From Opisthocomus hoazin (lineage: Eukaryota > Chordata > Aves > Opisthocomiformes > Opisthocomidae): a DNA stretch of 64,000 bases. The stretch lies in the NCBI RefSeq assembly GCF_030867145.1, contig NC_134443.1:1364001-1428000 (forward strand). The letters are read 5' to 3'. The position numbers and the translations under genes are program-made. Numbering within the stretch: position 1 is the first letter of the stretch; every line of letters starts with the position of its first letter. Positions 36,206 to 49,100 of the stretch are shown here, piece by piece. The notes beneath the pieces were generated by a model. That model was not told the origin of the DNA, did no database searches, and worked only from the letters and a program-made list of their open reading frames with translations.

Positions 36206-37683
36206 CCCAGCACGCGTGCAGGGAGGCACAGGAGCCCATTGCCATGAGCCGGTTGCTGGGTCTGGCTGGCTCACGACCAGCAAAGAAGCGCTTGTTCCTT
36301 GAGCGAGGCAGGAGGGGTTTAATTTAAACCAGATGAGCTTCACAGGCGAGCCGGGAGGACAGGCTCTGCTCCGTACCTCCCTTTGCCGTCACGGCACGGC
36401 ACTGGCCGGGGCACGGCGCGATGCTTCAGCCCACAAACGTGAATTCCTGCGGTTTCCACGAGTGCTCGGGGAGCTGGAGCGGCGTGAACGACGCTGCAGC
36501 AGGGCAAGGGGAGCGGGCGAGGGGCGATGGAGGGCCGGGGAGCGTGCGTGGCTCGAGGAGAGGTTCTCGGCGTGGGCTGCATCTTCCTCGGCGTGACTCA
36601 GAAGGCAGAAAGCAGTCACGTCCCTGGAATTTCAACCCCCTGTCAGCCTCCACAGCTCTTTGGCCTGCAAAAAAAAGGCCAGAAACGTTGGGTCCCTGCA
36701 AACGCCACGATGCGAACTGCAAGGCGCACACGTGGGCAGCGACGAAGCGGAGCCGCTCCGGGGGTCGGGGGCGGCGAGAGGAGCTGCGGCTGCGGGGCCT
36801 CTCGCACCACAGGGACGCTGGAAGGGGACGCGCCGTCGGGCCAGGCAGTGCCCCGGGTGGGAGCCCTGTGGGCTGCTTTTCAGATGGCTTTTCAGCCGTT
36901 TTTGGTTCTTTCCAAGGATCCTGGGCTTCACTCCTCAGGCCACGCACAGTTTCCATTCCCTGCTTTCGCAGGCACAGAGCAACCCAGGGCTGAGCCACCC
37001 CGATCCCCCCGACGCCTCGCCTAGCTCTCCCCAGCCAACGCGCTCCCCTCGCTCCCGGCCCCAGCATGGGGCCGTTTCTCCAGCCCTTTGCTTTCCAAAG
37101 CAGACACACCCCATCCCTAAGTAGGGATTTTCCCTTTCCAACCCTCTCTTCTGGCCAACAAGACACAGAACCGTTAACCCCACATCCCCAACCACCCTAT
37201 TACCAGGAGGAAAAGATCCCAGCCTCTGAGTTTTTTCCCTCTCTGACCCCAGGCAGCTGAAAATCACTGGGTTAGCCGCACGCAGCCATCCCCCTCCCTT
37301 ATAGACCTGGCAAGAAGTGACGTGGCCAAGGCTGAAGAGAGACGCGGTGGGACAGGCAGGGATGGGACCCGGATCTCCCCATCCAGCGTCTCAACCCATC
37401 GCATCGTGGCGACCTGCAGGGCCGTGACTGTGATGGGCATCCAGCTCCCCCCACCAACAATCTGTGCACATAAGGGGGTTGGGGTGTGTGTATTGAGGAG
37501 TTTTAATTAGCTGATAATCTTTAATAGGGTTTAATTGCCTTGTTATGAAAGGTAATTACAGAAATACATCAATTAGAGCTGTAAAATTAATAGATTTAGC
37601 AGTTGTACTCATTGAGAGAGCCGAAACTTGCAGCGAGCAGCAGCCAGGGCGTGTGTGCTCTGATGTGCCTGGGCAAGCTGAGT
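36206..37683. other. Intergenic DNA with an AT-rich island
   Basis: GC-rich to 37490, then about 120 bp AT-rich. No coding exon recognised. Confidence 0.5.
37498..37620. promoter_or_regulatory. Candidate conserved non-coding element
   Basis: A sharply bounded AT-rich block with repeated homeodomain-type cores (TTTTAATTAGC, GTTTAATTG, GGTAATTAC, ATCAATTAG, AAAATTAATAG) about 5.6 kb upstream of LMNA. It does not look like CR1 or a microsatellite. Regulatory function is a guess from composition. Confidence 0.3.
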
Positions 37684-38385
37684 GAGGGCAAGGGCAGGGT
37701 CCTGCACCCGGGGACGAGCAGTTCTATGGAGAGGGACCTGTGAGCCCTGGTGAAGTTAACCAGGAGCCAGCAGTGTGCCCTGGTTGCCGAGAGACCAGTG
37801 GTCTCCTGGGGTGATGTGGCCAGCAGGTCAGGGAGGTTCTCCTCCCCCTCTGCTCTGCTCTAGTGAGGCTCCATCTGCACTGCTGGGTCCAGTGCTGGGC
37901 TCCCCAGTTCAAGAAAGATGAGGAGCTACTGGAGAGAGTCCAGCGCAGGTCTACGAGGATGAGGAGGGGACTGGAGCATCTCTGCTGCGAGGAGAGGCTG
38001 AGGGAGCTGGGCTTGTTCAGCGTGGAGAAGAGAAGGCTGAGAGGGGACCTTAGAAATGCCGATCAGTATCTGCAGGGGGGGGTCAGGAGGACGGGGCCAG
38101 ACTCTTTCCAGTGGTGCCCAGCGACAGGACAAGGGGCAACGGGCACAAACTGAAGCAGAGGAAGCTCCAGCTGAACCCAAGGAAGAACTTCTTCCCTCTG
38201 AGGGTGCCGGAGCCCTGGCCCAGGCTGCCCAGGGAGGCTGTGGAGTCTCCTTCTCTGGAGATATTCCAGCCCCCCTGGCCGCAGTGCTGTGCAGCCTGCT
38301 CTGGGTGACCCTGCTTGGGCAGGGGGCTGGGTGGGGGATGCCCAGAGGGCCCTCCCAACCCCCCCCATGCTGGGATTCTGGGATT
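37684..38385 (+). mobile_element. CR1 3' fragment
   Basis: It starts at GAGGGCAAGGGCAGGGTCCTG and ends at CATGCTGGGATTCTGGGATT. The coding remnant includes [19 protein letters not shown]. Its 5' part (37684-37860) is more degraded than its 3' part. Confidence 0.93.
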
Positions 38386-39127
38386 TTGCTGTATTGTTAT
38401 TGCAGAATATCACAATTGTCAGTGTTCACTGTCACACAAAGCAGTACCTGGTTACAAGACATTTACTGGGGTAGCCTTCCAAACCTTAAACTTTTCTAGT
38501 TTGATTTTTTTTTAAAGTGATTTTCAATCAAGTAGGAAAAGACAATCAAGAGACGAAAATGCCTAAGAGATCACAGGATAAGAGTACATTTCACTGATTT
38601 CAGCTACCAGTCAGTACATGCCTAATGTTGTATCCGCAGCTATTCAGTCTGAGAGTGTCTCATTTATAGAAGAAAAATTGTTATCTTTAGTTTATCAGCA
38701 AAATATCTCAGATCTACCTTTTATGGAAGAGAACACCAGGCAATGTAAAGGAAACTATGAGGGTTCTGTGATTTTGAAATGGAATGCTCTTTTACATTGA
38801 AATATTTTCCTTTTTTTAGATAACATTTGATCAATAACATGATTAAAATTTGAATGCTTAAAATCAGTAACACCCCTCCACATTTAAAAAACCTCAAGAT
38901 AACGGGGACCACTCTGCCCTCCCCAACGACATTAACGACAGAGACTGAAGCACCTCTTCCAGAAAATTCCCTGTGTCAAGCCTGAAACTTTGATGGGAGC
39001 TGTTGTGCAATTTCCAGAGTCATCCAGGCCTGGGTGTCTAATGAAGGACTTCATGTGGTGGGAACTCCTAAACGTGTTGTAGCTCTAGATAGACTCGTCC
39101 AGTAGCATCCTGGCTTGTCTCAGAAAT
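38386..39127. other. AT-rich intergenic DNA
   Basis: Unlike its surroundings, about 38390-38920 is AT-rich and T/A-run-rich. A 60-codon plus-strand frame at 38618-38800 has ordinary-looking composition but no recognised homology and no splice sites that I could support. Confidence 0.5.
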
Positions 39128-39538
39128 AGTGTGGCCAGCAGGAGTAGGGAAGAGATTGTTGCTCTGTACCCGACGCTGGTGAGGCTCAGAGGAGACCTCA
39201 TCGCTCTCTACAACGACCCGACAGGAAGGTGTAGTGAGGTGGGGGTTGGTCTCTTCTCCCAAGTAACCAGCGCTAGGATGAGAGGAAACGGCCTCAAGTT
39301 GCATCAGGGGAGGTTCAGATTGGATATTGGGAAAAATTTGTTTCCTGCAAGAGTGGTCAAGCATTGGACCAGGCTGCCCAGAGTGGTGGGGGAGTCCCCA
39401 TCCCTGGAGGGGTTCAAAAATCATGTAGGTGTGGCACCTGGGGACATGGCTTAGCAGGCATGGGCGTGATGGGCTGACAGTTGGACTTGATGATCTTCGA
39501 GATCTTTGCCAACCTTTATGATTCTATGATTCTACGGT
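39128..39538 (+). mobile_element. CR1 3' fragment, different subfamily
   Basis: It begins GTGTGGCCAGCAGGAGTAGG and contains CTGGAGGGGTTCAAAAATCATG, the CR1 phrase seen in a separate subfamily. It ends TTTATGATTCTATGATTCTA. More diverged than most copies here. Confidence 0.88.
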
Positions 39539-39635
39539 TTAGTGGTGGACTTGGCAGTGCTAGGTTAATGGTTGGACTTCATGGTCTTAAAGGTCTTTTC
39601 CAACCTAAACAATTTTATGATTCTGTGATTCTATG
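39539..39635 (+). mobile_element. Second short CR1 3' end
   Basis: A separate tail: GTTGGACTTCATGGTCTTAA, TTTTCCAACC, then ATGATTCTGTGATTCTATG, directly behind the previous copy in the same orientation. Confidence 0.8.
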
Positions 39636-40164
39636 TCAACAGCAGAAAGGAGAGCAGCCACGGAGCCCCCCTGGCACGAATCCCGTTCAAGCCCCTCTGC
39701 CCAAGACCGCCCAGGAACCACGAGCACCTGCGAACTGCCCTGTGATCAGCAGCCAAGCCGTTAAAGCAGAGTGGACGGACAGACAGACGGGTCAAACGTG
39801 AGGATGGGGCTCCACGGGTGCAGATCCAGGCTCGCAGGGTCGCTGCCGTGTCCCTCTGGGACATCGGAACAAGTCACCTCCGCTCTGCTTGAGCTCCTGA
39901 GATGGGAACATCTCTGTTAGCTTGGGCTGGGGCAGATGTCTGCCCCGCAGCAACGACCGGCGGGATGCCCGCAAGCCCCGGGCTTCACCCTCGGGAGGAA
40001 AAGCATCCCTAAAACCCAGCCTCCGAATCCCCCTTTAGCAAGGCAGCAGGGACCCAAGGGTGCAGGCACCCATGGGTGGCAGCAGCAGAGACAGGAGCTC
40101 ACCCGAAGTGTTGGGGCAGGCGGCAGAGCGCCCTGGGGTTCGCCTCCCCCAAGCTCTCGCCAAG
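39636..40164. other. Short unique spacer
   Basis: GC-rich; nothing recognised. Confidence 0.45.
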
Positions 40165-41134
40165 CCCGGGAGCGCTGGGCCCAGTCTTCTTTAACTTCTT
40201 CATCAACGACCTGGATGAAGAGTTAGAATGTAACCTCAGCCAGTTTGCTGATGACACCAAACTGGGAGGTGTGGTAGACACACTGGAAGGCTGTGCTGCC
40301 ATTCAGCGTGACCTGGATAGGCTGGAAAGCTGGGCAGAGAGGAACCTGATGAGGTTCAACAAAGGCAAACGCAGGGTCCTGCACCTGGGGAGGAACAACC
40401 CCATGCATCAGTACAGGCTTGGGGTGGACCTGCTGGAGAGCAGCTCTGCGGAGAGGGACCTGGGTGTCCTGGCAGATGACAGGGTGACCATGAACCAGCA
40501 GTGTGCCCTGGCTGCCAAGAAAGCCAATGGGATCCTGGGGTGCATCAAGAGGAGTGTGGGCAGCAGGACGAGGGAGGTTCTCCTTCCCCTCTACACTGCC
40601 CTGGGGAGGCCCCATCTGCAGCGCTGGGTCCAGTGCTGGGCTCCCCAGTTCAAGAAAGATGAGGAGCTACTGGAGAGAGTCCAGCGCAGGGCTACGAGGA
40701 TGAGGAGGGGACTGGAGCATCTCTCCTGTGAGGAGAGGCTGAGGGAGCTGGGCTTGTTCAGCCTGGGGAAGAGAAGGCTGAGAGGGGACCTTAGAAATGC
40801 TGATCAATATCTGCAGGGGGGGGTCAGGAGGACGGGGCCAGGCTCTTTGCAGTGGTGCCCAGCGACAGGACAAGGGGCAACGGGCACAAACTGAGGCACA
40901 GGAAGTTCCGTCTGAACATGAGGAAGAACTTCTTCCCTCTGAGGGTGACGGAGCCCTGGCCCAGGCTGCCCAGGGAGGCTGTGGAGTCTCCTTCTCTGGA
41001 GATATTCCAGACCCGCCTGGACAAGGTCCTCTGCAGCTTGCTGTGGGTGACCCTGCTTCAGCAGGAGGGTTGGACTAGATGACCCACAGAGGTCCCTTCC
41101 AACCCCTACTGTTCTGTGATTCTGTGATTCTGTG
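40165..41134 (+). mobile_element. CR1, longest intact ORF2 segment
   Basis: It starts in the reverse-transcriptase region ([20 protein letters not shown]) and keeps an open frame to 40894. This includes the catalytic FADD box, then [20 protein letters not shown], and [15 protein letters not shown]. After 40894 the frame shifts and continues as [20 protein letters not shown]. It ends with three tail octamers at 41134. It is 5'-truncated, so it cannot move by itself. Confidence 0.95.
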
Positions 41135-44100
41135 GTGCTGCAGCCGGGCTGCCAAGCGGCAAGACGCGGCTGCTCCGGGCAGCCCGACGGAAAATGCATC
41201 TCACGGCTTCCCCGACGAGGCGGGGGTTTAGAGGAAAAGCTGCTTCGGTGTCACGTTGCTTCGCGGCGCCGTTCTCCAACCCACATGTTGGGGATCCGGG
41301 GTGGACGGGATGCTGAGCCCTCCCGTCCCTTTCCCAACTTTGCTGAGCATCGTTCCCACAGAGCAGGATCAGCTTATTTTCCATAAAATCACTAAAGCAT
41401 GCATACATCCCCCCCAAAATATCCCATTTCACTGGAGGGAGCAAGTTTCTGAGTGTAAAATCCTGAGCAAGCTGGTTTTCCCCTGGCGCTGAGGGTTGGG
41501 GTCACGCTCACATTTTAATAACCATTTTTTCCCCAAGCAGCGAGCTTGGCCAGCGCAGGAAAAGCCAAACACAATGGGTTGGCACCGACCCCGAGCTGGC
41601 GTGGGGTAAGGAATGGAGGCACGCACGCACGCCAGCCTGATGCCAGTTAGATGCCACCTCGGGAACGCCACCCGTGCCCGCAGCCGACCGTCGGGAGCCT
41701 GGCTCACCCCCACCGACCCGCAGCGAGGGATCGAAGGGGTTAAAAGCTTCTTTGCGCTTTGCCCAGACACCTGGGGTAAATTAGGGGAACCTCACCCCTG
41801 CTGGAAATGAATCTCTGCTTCCCACACAGGCGGCAACGGAGTCATCTCTGCCGCGGCGGGGAGCTGGGGGATGTCCCGCCGCAGGGGCTCTCCGTAGGCA
41901 CGCGGTGCCTCGAAGGGGGACCAGAGGCTTTGCAAATCAGAAAAAGCAGAGCTGCCAGTCGTGATTCCTGGCCGCTCTCCCTATTCGTGCTATAAAATGG
42001 TCTAAAGCGGCCTCGTCCTTTACGACCCTCCCAGGCAGGGACGGGCTGGCTGCAGCCAGGCTGTGGTGTCAACGCACGGGGCTGGGGGTCCCTCCTGAGC
42101 CCCCCCAACCACGACTCGAGCCGGGCTGAGGATAACCCCACGGCGCTGCCTCTCGCCCAGCCGCGGGCAGCCGGCGGCACGGCCAGGGTTGCACGGGCCG
42201 GGATGTGGTTTGCAGGGCGGTGGAGGTTTTCCTCCCGCGCGGTCTGTGCCAGCTCGCCCTGGCACGCAGAACGCCGGAGCCTCGGAGCCCTGGCAGGCCC
42301 GGCAGCCAGCACCGCGGGCGGGACGCGGATCTCCCTGCCCTCATCCCCGGCCAGAGAAATCCCGGGCTGCGTCAACGGGGCGGCAGCTCACCGGCTTCCT
42401 CGCAGGGCAGCGGAGGTGCCGAGGGGGATGTTTGTGCAGGATGGAGCTGGAGAAGATCCAGGACATTCGTGGCGCTCAGCCTTCCCCGGTTGCCGTGCTG
42501 AGGGCCTGCAGGAAAGGTGGATAAAAGCCATCCTGCCTCCAGGGAGCTTCCCCGGCATCGTCCTCGACTCCAGGCCAGCCCCAAACCTGGCCTCAGGGCA
42601 AATGTCCCCAGGTTGGCGGTGCTCCCGGTGCCTTTCCCTCATCCCCGGGGAAGCCCCGAGGCGGACGGCTGCGGGTGCAAGAAAGCACTGCTCCTACGGT
42701 GAAACAGCCACGTGCTCGAAGGTCTCCATTGCTTGGGGCTTTTAGGATCCCACGAGACAAATATCTCCAGGGATGGGTTCAGGACGAACTAATCCTGCCT
42801 CTGAGGTGACCTCTCCTATGTCTACACTTTGCCCATCTACACAACGTCCAGCCCAACACCTTTGATCCTGCTCTGCGGGCAGCTACAGGGATTCAAAAGC
42901 ACCTTTTAATGGCTGCCCTGCAGCTGAGAGCAGCCTCCGGGCATCGCTCGCTCCCTGCTGCAGCCCTGGGGAAGGGAGGGGGCCAGGGACAAGGCACATG
43001 AGCGGGGACGGTGCCAGGACAAACACAGGGAGCCCCACACCCTCTGTGCACATATCCACATCCCTTTTTGCTGCCTTGAGAAGGGAGAACTGGGGAGAGG
43101 GCAGGGATCATGGGCACGCACCGGCCTGGGCACGTCCCTGCCGGCATCCTCGGCGCAGACGGGGCAGAGCGGACGCACCCCGTGTTTCCAAACAGCACCC
43201 GCACCTCGCCGGCGGTCCCCGTGCGGCTCCGTCTCCTTGGGCGGGTGCCACCGGGGATGGCCCCTTCTGCCTCTTCTTGGCAGCTCCCTGGAGAAGGGGT
43301 CATGTCTCCAGACGCCGGCACCTGGGACCACCCGGGAGCAGGGCGGGTGACCCACGTCACACGCTGGCAGAAGGAAACCTCGCCCCAGCACATCCAGCTA
43401 CCGGCAGCTCGAGGTCTTCTTATGCCAGAGATGTTTCATAAACTCCCCAGTCCTCCAAAGACATCGTCTCATCCCTTTCTTGAGCCCGTTTGTCCCTTTG
43501 GCCACCCTGGATCCTCCAGCAACGAACTCCTCGGTTTCCACACCGCGAGAAAGGTCCCAGACATTGTCTCATACAAAATACGGTGTTTGCTTCTTCCAGC
43601 TCTGAACCACAGCGCTACGGAAATCCCATTCTTTCCCTTCTTTCCTCCTAAATCTGCAACCCTTGCCGCTGCGGAGGCAACTTGAAGAGTGACCGAGCAA
43701 CGCTGAAAAGCTGAGAGCAGGATCCGAAGGGAAAAACACAGCGTTGATGGCGATTTATCTCCCGGCCCCGAGGCCTGACTCACACTCCCCGAGCACTTGG
43801 CATGCGGAGCATCCCCTGGGCTCCTCCCGCAGCGAGCGCTGCTCGGAGCAGCACGGTTCCCACTGCTGGGGCTGCACCCTCCCGGGGAGGGACCCTGCCT
43901 TCCCGGGCACCTGGAGGGGACCCAAGCCGTGCCCGGGACCGGGGCGGTGGGAGCTGCTCCGCTGGCAGCCGAGCACCTTCCCTTCTCCGCACCCCTCTGT
44001 GTTTCCTGGACACGAACCCTCGCTCCCCGTAAGCCATCGACGGGGGAAGCTGCGCCGGCCAAGCACCGTGAGCCCAGACGAGTGCGTCAGCAGCTGCCTT

Positions 44101-45754
44101 TCATTCATTTCCCCTTTAGAGCTTTCTGCATCGGGGTGTTTTCCTGCTATTTACTACCACCTCTCCCTCCCAGCCCCGCTCGGCTTTTCTGCTGGGGCGG
44201 GAGAGGTGAGGGACGAGGGCTGTCTGGCTTTACCACACTGCAGCGCTGCAAAAAGCGAAATTCAGAAAAAAACCCAAACCAACATCGCACTCAAAATAGC
44301 GCAGAACGGAAGCGCTGGGGTAGTCCCGCAGACCAAGGGAGAAAAAGAAACGGGCTCGCTTGCAGAAATGAGAGCAGGACGTTGCACGAAGCCGTGGTCA
44401 GAGCGCGGCGCAGACCGTCCGAGCGAGGGGGATGCAGGATTTACTACCTGCTTGCTCCAGCCCGGGAGTGAAGAGTTCCCTACAGAGTTAGAGCAACCCC
44501 GAGGCCGCTCTCGTCTATGCTATGGGTGGAAAAAATTCTTTCCCCAAAGCAGGGCGAACAAACCTGCCCCATGGGGGGAAGCTCTGCGTATTGGCTCCGG
44601 GGAAGGGACCGGAGCCCCCAGAACGGCAGCGGGGAGTGCCCGGGCGACGGCTCGCGAGGGGAGCCGCCGACGCGGTGAAGCCGGAGCAGCCACGCGCAGA
44701 GGTTCGCTGGCGTTGCTCATCTGAGCTGATCCCGCGGCATCTCTGGCTACGTGGGCGGGCGAGCAATGGGAGGTTTCGTGATGGGATTTGGACGTAAAAG
44801 GCAGCGGAGGCTGGAAATGAATAGATTAACATCAAAGGAAAAATGTGATGTAAAAGTGCCTCGTCTCTAGTTCGTCCCAGGCAGGAGAGGCCAAGTGGCC
44901 AAACGGGCCTTTCTGTCCCCGCTGTTAATTACGGGCTGCGGCGTGACGGAGCCCAGCGGCCCAGCGCCGCGCTGGGCTGTTTGTTTGCCCGTTGCCAAGT
45001 GCCCCGTGGCTGCGGGTTGGAACCACCAAGCTCTGTGGTTCAGCCACTGTTTCGAATTCGCAGAGGGGGTTCGGGACGGGGGAAGCCGGGGAGATCCCTG
45101 CCTTTGATCTGATGGCAGAGCTGAAACCAGAGGGTTGGGCTGGACTGGGCAGGATGGAGCCTCTGGTACCTGGAAAGGGGTCTGTGCTGGCCATGCCGAC
45201 ACTGGTGAAGACCCCAGTTGCTGCAGAGAGCCATGAGGATGGGGGCTGTGGGGCGTGATGGCAGCTGCCGATGCACCGAGCATCAGCCACACCAGCTCAC
45301 CCAGGGAGCGCGGGGTGCTGGATACACACGCGCACCCCAAGAACCACCGCAGAAGAGGGGCTGGAGGACAGACTCCACCGGGAACGACTCACGGACAGGC
45401 AGCAAACACCCTTGGCTCTGGCAGAAAGACAGACAGCACCAAACCGCCCTCCCGTTCCCGTGCTGGAGGTGAGTTTCCCCTTCCAGTTGCCTCTGCTTCT
45501 GCCTTCGCACTTCTCCACGCAAAGCCTGGCCCCCGCACCGAGCTTTCAGATCTGCCATGCCTAGTCTGCAGTGCTCAGTCCATGCCGTAAAAGATCCCCT
45601 CCACCTTCCAGCGAGCCGTGGAGTCCTCCAAGCTCATCTATCCATGATGAACAGGTCCATGCCTCAGTTTCTCCATTTGCCAGACTGGGGTAAGCGCCTT
45701 CTTCCAGCTCTTCACCTGGGAGTTCCTCTGGATAGAGACGGTCTCTTTAAGCAT
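41135..45754. other. Unique intergenic DNA
   Basis: No gene or large repeat recognised in about 4.6 kb. GC-rich with small AT-richer patches (41500-41600, 44780-44870). A MIR-like relic is listed separately. Confidence 0.5.
45655..45695 (+). mobile_element. MIR-like SINE relic
   Basis: TGCCTCAGTTTCTCCATTTG followed by CCAGACTGGGG matches the conserved MIR core CCTCAGTTTCCCCATCTG..AATGGGG. The rest is decayed. Confidence 0.55.
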
Positions 45755-46170
45755 ACAGAATCATAGAATCACAGAATAGCTTGGGTTGGAAGGGACATTT
45801 AAAGCTCATTCAGTCCAAGCCCTCTGCAATTAGCGGGGCTATCTTCAACTTGACCAGGTCACTCAGAGCCCCATCCAGCCTGGCCTTGCGTGTCTCCAGG
45901 GATGGGGCATCTCCCACCTCGCACCACCCTCAGTGTAAAAATTTCTTCCTTACATCTAGTCTGAATCACCTGTCTTCTAGTTTAAAACCATCACCCCTTG
46001 TCTTATTGCAACAGACCCTGCTAAAAAGCCTGTCCCCATCCCCCCCCTCGCCCCGTGCCCACGCTGCTGGGGATGCAGCCCCGGGCGCGGTTGGCTTCTG
46101 GGCTGCCAGCACACATCTCTGGGTCATGGCCAGTTTCCCGTCCCCCAGCACCCCACATCCTTCTTGGCAC
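45755..46170 (-). mobile_element. Old CR1 3' fragment
   Basis: It starts CAGAATCATAGAATCACAGA and continues through TTGGGTTGGAAGGGACATTT. Remnant minus-strand words include [17 protein letters not shown] and GKLAMTQRCVLAAQKP. More diverged than most copies; the right boundary is approximate. Confidence 0.85.
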
Positions 46171-49100
46171 CTTGGCAGCGAGAGGCTGGCACAGCCGTGT
46201 TGGCAAAGACACGGCACAAAACCATCTTTCACGGCGCGGACCCCGCAACCCCCAGCCCCTCTGCACCCGCACCCCGCAGACGCGGAGCTGCCAGCTCTCG
46301 GGGAAGCGCCGGCAGGGTCACGCACGCTGCGGGCGATGCCGGATCCGTTCCCCGGGAGAGGCCGTGCCGAGCGGCGGGGTGCGAGGTCCAAGGCTCAGCG
46401 CGGCTCCACCGTCCTGGTTTCCCAGGCGCGGGGCAGGGGCGAACGGCAGCGCCACCTGGTGTCTAACGTGTGCAGTACAGAACAGGCGAGTCCAGTCCTG
46501 GGACAACACTGTCCATGGCAGCTCCTCGCCCATCTCCCGGGGACCCCAGGGTGGGTGGGCTCGGGGGGCTGCCACCGTCGCAGCCATCCTCACCCAGCGG
46601 CTTCTGGAGGAGGCCGGGACTTAGGACAGCGATGTCACTCGCCTCGGAGAAGCCCCCAGCCTGCAAACCCAGGCTGACACGGGGATCATCCGGCTGCCGT
46701 CCGGAGCTTCCAGGCTCTGAGCAGTCCAGGGGAGCTCCCCCGTGGGATGCCACCCCCTCGCTGCCCTGTGCCACCCCGCTCCGCAGACCCCTGCTCTCGC
46801 TGCAGAGCACATGGCACTGAAAGCACGGGCACGGCTTCATTTTTACAGGCACGGCGCCAGGGCTGGGAAACTGCTTCTCATTAGAAGAGCAGAGCCTGGC
46901 AAGAAATGGGTTGGAGCTCCCATAACGGGCTGGCGTCCTACCAAGGGATGCAAAGGGGACGGGGAGAGGAGACGTCCCTCACCGGGGTCCGCACTGCCAG
47001 CAGCGCTCGCCCCTGTGCACCCAGGGCAGCTCCGGGGTGCGGGGAACACCCCACTGTTTCAACTCGATGCTGGTGTGGGGAGAAACAGCCATGTCCTGAC
47101 CGCAGCAGAGCGTCCAGCGTTGACCTCGCTCTTTAAGGAGCGGCAACCACCTCACACCGGCCCGTTTCTCCCCCCAGGCCGTTTGCCAAGGCACGCTGAG
47201 GAGGGAGAAGAGAGGGGAAGGAGGCTCCCAGACAGCAGATAGTCCCGGTGAGCCGGCCAGGAGACGGGACACGCTGCCAACGAGGCTGCTGGGGGAAAGC
47301 AGGAATCGGAAACCAGCTGCAGCACGGAGCAAGCTGATGAGGTGCCACCAAGAACGGGGTGGGATGGGGATGGGGACGAACACAGTGCCCTGTGCAGGTA
47401 AAAACGCATAGCGCTGGACCAAAAAGACAGCCTGGGCCTTTGGAGACTCAGGATGCAAGCGACAGCTCCTGCAGCCCGGCCTCTCTGCACGGAGCGTGCC
47501 GGACACGGAGCTGGGCTCCTTGGCTCGCCGCTTCTGGGATGGACCCCCGGTCCTTCCTGCCCTTCCAGCCCAGCTGCACGGCCCCGGCATCCTTCCCCGA
47601 GCACAAAAGACTCCTCGGCTCTTGCCGGCGCATCGCTGGCGCCGGGATCTCGTTGCTCCCGAGGCAGAGAGCCAAGCGATCTGGACGGGAATAGTTAGCA
47701 GGCTGACAGCCGGGCTGAGCTGCAGGTGTTGGGCTGACAGCAGCACCTCCCCGCTGCTCGGGGAGGTGGCAGGGCCAGCGCCAAGGCGTCTCCGGTTTCC
47801 AGAAACAAGATCTCCAGGGAGGCTGCCTGGCCCAGGCACCAACTGGCAGACGTGGCAGACACGGCGGTGGGGACGGCCCGGCAGCGAGGTGCCGTGTAGC
47901 TGCGCCGCGACGCTGCCCGCTGCGGGAGAGTCGCCCGGTGAAAGACTTTTGGGTGCTGCCCGCAGCCGGTTGGGTCCCCAGCCCTGCACCTCACCAGTGC
48001 CCCGAGCATCCGCCCCGCTGACACCGACCTTGCAGCTCCTCTAAGCAAGGTGATGGGTCAGGCGTGGCCCAAGGACCCCACGGCATCTCCTGACCCTGGG
48101 ACCTAGGATGTCTGTGAGGGCAGGAGGGGGGCTCAGCCAGCCGGGGGGCTCTTTGCCAAAGCCCTGAATTGTGCCATGTGCAAGAAACACCTCCCAGCAA
48201 TCACCTGCCAGGCCGGGAAGCCAAGCCCATCCACCCACCCTCTCCAAGGCAAAGCCAGGGTGGGATCTGAGGCAGGAGCAGGGTAAAACCCGGCATCAGC
48301 ATCGCTGCTCTGGGTGCTGCTCCCTCACCTGCCCCACTGCCTCCTCCCTTGGTGTGCCGCAGGGGTGACAGGATGACACTGCCCCGTGCCAGCTCCTTGC
48401 CTCCGAGATGCTGAAACCGAGCACTGGGAGGCTGCAGCCGTTATGGGATGTGGTGGGGGTCTCCCGGGCTTTGCAAAAGCCAGGCCAAGGGCTGCCCCTT
48501 GCTCCTCTCGCTGGCCACCCCACAAAGAGCTCCGAGCCCAAGGCAGCGCTGAGCCCTACCCGAGGCGAGACGTCGCAGCGGGGGGCTGTGGAAACCTCCG
48601 GCACTGCCTCACACTCCCCTTCACCTTCTCCCTCCCGGCCACGTCCACGTGAGAAACCCACAGCCCTCTGTGCATTCGGCAGGGCCCTGTGCCCCACGAG
48701 GAGCCGGGACCCCACGAGCTCCCAAGGGGCAGGAGGATGCTCCCACAGCCAAGGCAACCCCAGCATTTTGGGGAGCACCCGAGCTGTCTGCAACCCAAGC
48801 CTGGATCTACACCAGGTGGCCCCTTTGCTGCTTGCCGAGGATCCGGCCCCTTGGCAGGCTCTGAAACGATCCCAAGCCCCCCTGCTTTGTTATTAAATCA
48901 AATCCATCTGGCCTCCACCACGGACGGTTGTTATTCGAGATCCCTCTCGGAGCGGAGCTGGGATTAGCTGCCGGGCACGGGGGGGATTCTCCCTCCCTCT
49001 CTCCCACCCGCTCCCTGCCCCTCCTGCCTCTCTCTTTTGTGTTTCTCCACTTCTCGGAGGAGCAGGGGGGGAGGCGCGGGCTCTCGAGGCAGCTTTTGTG

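Noticed and set aside
38618-38800. 60-codon frame in the AT-rich interval, considered as a small gene
   Set aside because: Composition is plausible, but there is no homology, promoter or splice signal that I can support.
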